Notes under the pieces: generated by a model
Databases searched by the model: none
The model's input: the letters and a program-made list of their open reading frames with translations, nothing else
Told to the model about the DNA's origin: nothing
Part shown: in pieces, positions 59,717 through 64,000 of the stretch
Position numbering within the stretch: the stretch's first letter is position 1
Layout: each line of letters begins with the position of its first letter
Origin: Aquilaria yunnanensis
Taxonomy: Eukaryota; Streptophyta; Magnoliopsida; Malvales; Thymelaeaceae
Direction: 5' to 3'
Assembly (NCBI GenBank): GCA_039654915.1
Contig: CM077599.1
Location: 2,854,501 to 2,918,500 of the forward strand
DNA length: 64,000 nucleotides
Made by a program: the position numbers and the translations under genes

Positions 59717-60583
59717 GGCAAAAATAATGAATAAACCACTAAAGTTTTAAGTTACCCCAATTTGCCAACTATTTTTTTTTTGGTTGCTAAATAAACCACT
59801 AAAGTCATTGAATTAGTTCAAGTTGCCCACTACTGTTATGATTAATTAATTTTCAGTCCTAAAACTTTGCTAACTTTCTATTTCAATCCAACAATTTTAC
59901 ATCTTTCATTCTTCTACCCTCTACCCCACATTTCATCCTCCTTATCTCTCTCTGTCCTCTCCTCGCTGCTCAACCCCCTCTCTCTGCCCTCTCCTTGCTG
60001 CTCAACCCTCTCCATATTTCTTCTCTAGATCGCCTCACTAAATCGTGACTTTGATTCACTTCTTTTCCAGTTCATCGACTTTTTCATCAATTAGCTTCAA
60101 TTTCGTTTCTTCACTGCTGAACAACGAATTCGATTGTTTTGGGTATATAACTCCTATAATCAACTTTGTTTGTTCCGGGTAACGAATCATTTGTTATGGG
60201 TTTTTGTTTTGATTTGATTCTAGATTTTTTTTATTCCATTTCATGGTTGATTCTATTTTGATTTCATCGACAGGGGGGTGTAATGGCGAAGATTGGTGCG
60301 ACAGCAAAGATGGTTTATGTTCATATGCATGAAAAATGTAAAGTTATGGACTAGTATAGAAAAATTAAAAAATTTAAGGACTAAAATGGTACTTTTTTTT
60401 TTTTTTGCCACAACATGCTCATTTAATGGAATATTCTCCATTTTGAAATAGAGTATTGGCCAAGTTTAAGACCAATGGCCTATTTGGGCTAATTTTAAAA
60501 CATTAGTGGTTTATTTGGTTAAAAAAAAAACATTACTATCCGGCCAACTCGGAAACTTTAGTAGTTTATTCGTTATTTTTGCC
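59717..60583. mobile_element. Nested MULE with perfect 9-base TSD
   Basis: The perfect direct repeat TTAAATTAA lies at 59708-59716 and 60584-60592. Termini are GGCAAAAATAATGAATAAAC and GTTTATTCGTTATTTTTGCC, inverted with one mismatch. Inner parts 'ccactaaagt' and 'gccaacta' continue the inverted repeat. The terminal GGCAAAA is shared with 58461-59081. No transposase. Confidence 0.9.
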
Positions 60584-61059
60584 TTAAATTAAATGTCGAA
60601 TAATTTAGATTGAGTAGCAGTATATCCATTTAAGAAAAATTTCATTTGCCACACAAAATTTTTCTGTTTATTTTTTTGGTAATCTTGCACAAATTTGTTG
60701 AATTGTTAGATACTTGAATTGGTTATTTGAGTTTTAAATTTCAAGCTTGTTGCACAAACTTCAATTGGTAAATACAAAATTAATTTAATATAGTTAATTT
60801 TTTTGAATCTGGGTATTTAAAATTTGATTTAATTAATATGGTTCTCTTCGTTGTTTAAAATTTGATTTGATTAATGTCAAATGTTTCGAATTAACGTATT
60901 TTTATGTCTAGTCAAATTGAAATTTTTAATAGTTTTTTCTTCCACTAGTATTAATATTCCCGCCCTGCCTCGTATTACTAATATTCCTATCTTATATGAG
61001 TAAGAATGATAAATACAATATTAGTCTTGAATTATTTATTTTTAAATTTGAATTTAATT

Positions 61060-61335
61060 TACCATAAACCCTAAACCCTAAAACCTTAAACATTTACCCT
61101 AACATAAACCATAAGATCTCAATCCTAATTATAAGCATTATTGTAAGCATTATACCTAAACTTAAACCCTAAATCCTAAATCCTAAACCCTAATCCTAAT
61201 TGAAATCTTGAACTTAACCATAATCCTTCAATCTTAACCTTAAAATCCTAAATAATTTAACACTTAATCTTATTCTTAACCCTTGTCCTAAGCATTGATA
61301 ATTAGTTCTAAGTTTTACCCTAAACCTTAACTTTT
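61060..61335. repeat. Degenerate telomere-like (CCCTAAA) array
   Basis: Many copies and near-copies of CCCTAAA: 'taaaccctaaaccctaaaac', 'aaaccctaaatcctaaatcc', 'taaaccctaatcctaatt', 'accctaaaccttaac'. All are on the plus strand in one orientation, mixed with decayed units. Interstitial telomeric repeats of this type are known in plants. Confidence 0.85.
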
Positions 61336-61344
61336 CTCTTTTAT

Positions 61345-61520
61345 TACCTTTCATATTTAATAAGTTTTATATTTATGAGCTTTAATATTTAATAACTTCA
61401 TTTTTTTAGGAACATCCATATTTAGTAATTCTCATATTCAGAGACATTCATATTTAATAAATTCCATATTTAGGTTATTCTAAAATAAGTAACTTCAATA
61501 TTTAGTAAGTTTCATGATTT
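61345..61520. repeat. Minisatellite of about 20-base units
   Basis: Repeated 'catatttaataa(g/c/a)tt' and 'catatttagtaa' words, seven or more, directly follow the telomere-like array. Confidence 0.65.
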
Positions 61521-62475
61521 TGGTAGACAATTGTCAAATTACAATATTCATCCCTAAACTTTTAAGTATAGTGTAATAAGGTATCTACATTTTAAAAATT
61601 TTCATTTTAGTCACCATAATAATTACAACATAGGTCCATAAAATTTTCAATTATTTGCATTTTTACCCATATTTTTTAAAATTTTTTAGCTTAGTCACTA
61701 ATCGAGTAATAATGAATTAGAGTTATATTTCATAGCAATTTCACAGCAAAAGTTGGGTCTTACAGAAAATTTGTCGAAACATAACGAAATAAATTTTTAT
61801 AAAATTTTTTATTTAACATACAAAGAAAAGAAAAATTAACGTAAATTAATTGCACAAAAATTAATCATTTAGTTTAAATTTTAATAAAAATTAAACAAAA
61901 AAATTTAATTGATTTAGTAATTTCAGCAAATATACTAGTAACTCAAACAAACCAGATTGGTCAACTTGAGTTTAGATTAAAACCTGACTTAGAATAACTC
62001 AAGAATGAAACCACCCCGACCTGTTTTGAACTGAAACCCAAGTAAACCAGACCCAACCTAACCCGAGCTTGAAATTCACTCAACCCGCAATCAATCCGAA
62101 CCCAAATGACATTACCTAAACCTGAATTTATACTAACCCGATTAAACATGAACCTGAATGATCTGACATAAACTTAACCCGACCCACTCAATTGTCATCC
62201 CTACTATCCACTCAGAATTTCAGGCACTAGGGAAAAATAGATGCCATAGAATTTGCTTAGTGAAACTGATGTGTTTGGCATAGGAGTATAAACGAGTGGG
62301 ACCTTTATTGGGTAGCTTAAGCTCGATTTGAGATTTATCAAGCTAAGCGTTATTAAGCTCGAGCTTGATTGGGAATCTGGGAACAAGCCTAAAACCTTAA
62401 AAAGCAGAGTTCAAGCTTCTAAGTACCTGGCATCTTTTGTTAATGAGTCTAATAGGTCTTGAATGATAACATATA

Positions 62476-63230
62476 CTCCCTCCGTCCCATATTCTTTACA
62501 CAATTTTCCTTTTTTAGTAAGTTTAGGTGCAAATTGTCCGTTATACCCTTATTTCTTCTTTGCCTGGATGCAATCGATTCCTCTTCTCTTCTTCTTCCAA
62601 ATCAAACAAATTCTTCCGAATCTCATCCGATTGAGCCATTAAGTGTGTGGATAATCTTCGATTTTGAGGGAATCATTGTCCTCGTTGCCACCGGTTACTT
62701 AGGTTGAGCGATTCACACCATGGGTAGGAGCTAGTGGAATCGAAGGAATTGACTAAGGGGTGACGGAGGCAGTGCAAGGATCCACAAGCGGCAATGCCGA
62801 ATCGACCAACCACTGCAACGAACCGTTGTCCACCCCATCTCTAGTGCTCTGATCAATCGATGACTGCAACCATCATCCTCCTCCGACTGTGCCAGATTGA
62901 CCGAATCACTTTCATCCTTATCTGGCGCCTTTAATCAATCTATTCGCCTTTAATTGAGAGTCAAAATAGGAACTATGATATGAATTTGGCTTCGGTGGAA
63001 GCGAACAAGAGCTTCAGTCTTCAGGATAGAAGTCGATGTTCAAAGTAGGAGTCGTGGAGCGGCAGACAGGGTTAGGCCAACTCTGATCAGGGCAGCTAGG
63101 AGTTTCGAAGATGTGTTGTAGGTTGCAGCAACATGGGGAGACAAAGAAAGGAGGGCTAATTTTGGAAAAAAGTGGGGAAACAATGTAAATTTTTTGGTCT
63201 ACATGAAAAAGTAAATATTGACGGAAGGAG
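62476..63230. mobile_element. Stowaway-type element of unusual length
   Basis: It starts CTCCCTCCGTCCCATATTC, the classical Stowaway end, and ends TTGACGGAAGGAG, with TA on both sides (62474-62475 and 63231-63232). At 755 bases it is longer than most Stowaway MITEs. Its centre (62560-63150) has higher GC and an 82-codon frame without recognisable content. The centre may be captured DNA. Confidence 0.7.
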
Positions 63231-63883
63231 TATAATACTTCAATTATCTAGCTAATTAAAGAGGTATTTTTTTTAATTATTAAATTAAACATAATAAGTT
63301 CCATAAAAACCCTTTATAGTGGACTTTTAAGTTGAGTTTGAGCCTTAAAATTTAGATTCGAGTAGTTCAAACTCAAGCTCAAGTAGTATCAATGAGTTAA
63401 GGGACTAAGCTCGAGCAATTCAAACATAAACCCAGGTAGTACTGATAGCTTAAGGGGCCAAACTTAAGCCCACTTTCCCTTTACACCCCTAGTTTGGCAT
63501 TAATAAAAATGTAATTTTTTTTGTAATTAGAATTATTATACAAAGAATACAAAGTTAGAGGTAGTGTATTTAAGGAGTAAGGAACCCTACCCAACAGGCT
63601 ATTGAATCAGTTTAAATAGCATTATGTGAGAAAACTGAGTGAGGTAGGATCTAATTGGTTTGTTTTCAACAAGCAATAGAGGCACCTCTGTTAGAAAGCA
63701 GGGTCATTGCCTTAACCACAAATAAAATTTGTTAGAGATAAATTGCTTTCTTCCAAAAAAGCGTCCTAAAAACTGCTACAGATAAGAGACAAACATTTTG
63801 AATCTTACAGGAGATCTCAGATGACCAGTATACATACAGGCAGGATTCCAGATAAATATTTACAGTGACCCAGTTTCGTCAGA
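63231..63883. other. Intergenic DNA at the right edge
   Basis: No gene recognised. The last 300 bases lose the poly-A/T character and look like the 3' UTR of a gene coming from the right. Confidence 0.4.
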
Positions 63884-63913
63884 CTACTTCCAAGTTAAAA
63901 GGAAATCAAGGAT
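63884..63913 (-). CDS. Possible last coding exon of a gene beyond the right edge
   Basis: On the minus strand a strong acceptor (TTTACTTTTTGCAG) precedes ten codons, ILDFLLTWK plus a stop. Other frames also stop soon after. Too short to identify, and it may instead be a UTR exon. Confidence 0.2.
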   Translation of the reverse strand: MLDFLLTWK

Positions 63914-64000
63914 CTGCAAAAAGTAAAGCCTGTTAGTGTCTGCTACCATTTCAAAGATGTTGCTAGAATGCTTCTACTTCTGTGTCCACATCTAATAAGT

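Larger units (their letters stand above)
59186..62200. mobile_element. About 3-kb element with short terminal repeats and 8-9 base TSD (hAT-like)
   Basis: The direct repeat CTACTATCC lies at 59177-59185 and 62201-62209. Inside it the ends carry GGATGACAA on the left and its complement TTGTCATCC on the right. Subterminal regions at both ends are crowded with 'acctgaaccc', 'cccgac' and 'aacccaaatgac' words in the same strand sense, which is unusual for inverted ends. No transposase frame survives. It contains a nested MULE (59717-60583), a telomere-like array (61060-61335) and a minisatellite (61345-61520). Confidence 0.6.

Overview
The window is nuclear DNA of a flowering plant, most likely a eudicot. 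It is AT-rich, its genes are spliced with GT..AG introns, and every recognisable product is a plant protein: an arginine-rich tandem CCCH zinc-finger protein, a PLS-type pentatricopeptide (PPR) protein, SNF7/VPS32, ribosomal proteins eS30 and eL31, and cytosolic asparaginyl-tRNA synthetase. No tRNA, rRNA, CRISPR or intact LTR retrotransposon was seen. The species cannot be named from sequence alone.

Layout. 1-29 kb is almost gene-free. It holds AT-rich DNA, a possible decayed or unrecognised minus-strand gene at 2.5-5.1 kb, and many short non-autonomous DNA transposons: Stowaway-like, Mutator-like (MULE), CACTA-like and hAT-like. Several have target-site duplications (TSDs) readable by eye. 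It also holds degenerate tandem arrays, one of them split by a MULE. 30-38.4 kb is gene-dense: the zinc-finger gene (+), the PPR gene (-) and the six-exon SNF7 gene (-). 39.8-42.2 kb is a MULE-like element with a second MULE nested in it. 43.4-58.2 kb holds a small unrecognised gene (+), eS30 (-), a MULE-like element carrying a broken HD-Zip homeobox fragment, AsnRS (+), a degenerate minisatellite, a seven-exon multispan membrane protein gene (+) and eL31 (-), which has an apparent one-base frameshift. 58.5-64 kb is again transposon-rich: a roughly 3-kb element with short terminal repeats contains a nested MULE and a degenerate telomere-like array, followed by a Stowaway-like element.

The genes are mostly housekeeping. 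eS30, eL31 and AsnRS all serve translation, and two of them carry telo-box motifs near the start codon. From memory, the Arabidopsis relatives of five of these genes lie close together in duplicated blocks (At2g19740-19830, At4g29160-29390, At5g56670-56710). The 30-58 kb gene set therefore looks like an ancestral linkage block opened up by transposon insertions. I found no new enzymatic or defence system. The most notable items are the captured homeobox fragment, the frameshifted eL31, the conserved linkage, the telomere-like array inside a transposon, the two related-looking T-rich tandem arrays and an organelle-like insert near 44.2 kb.
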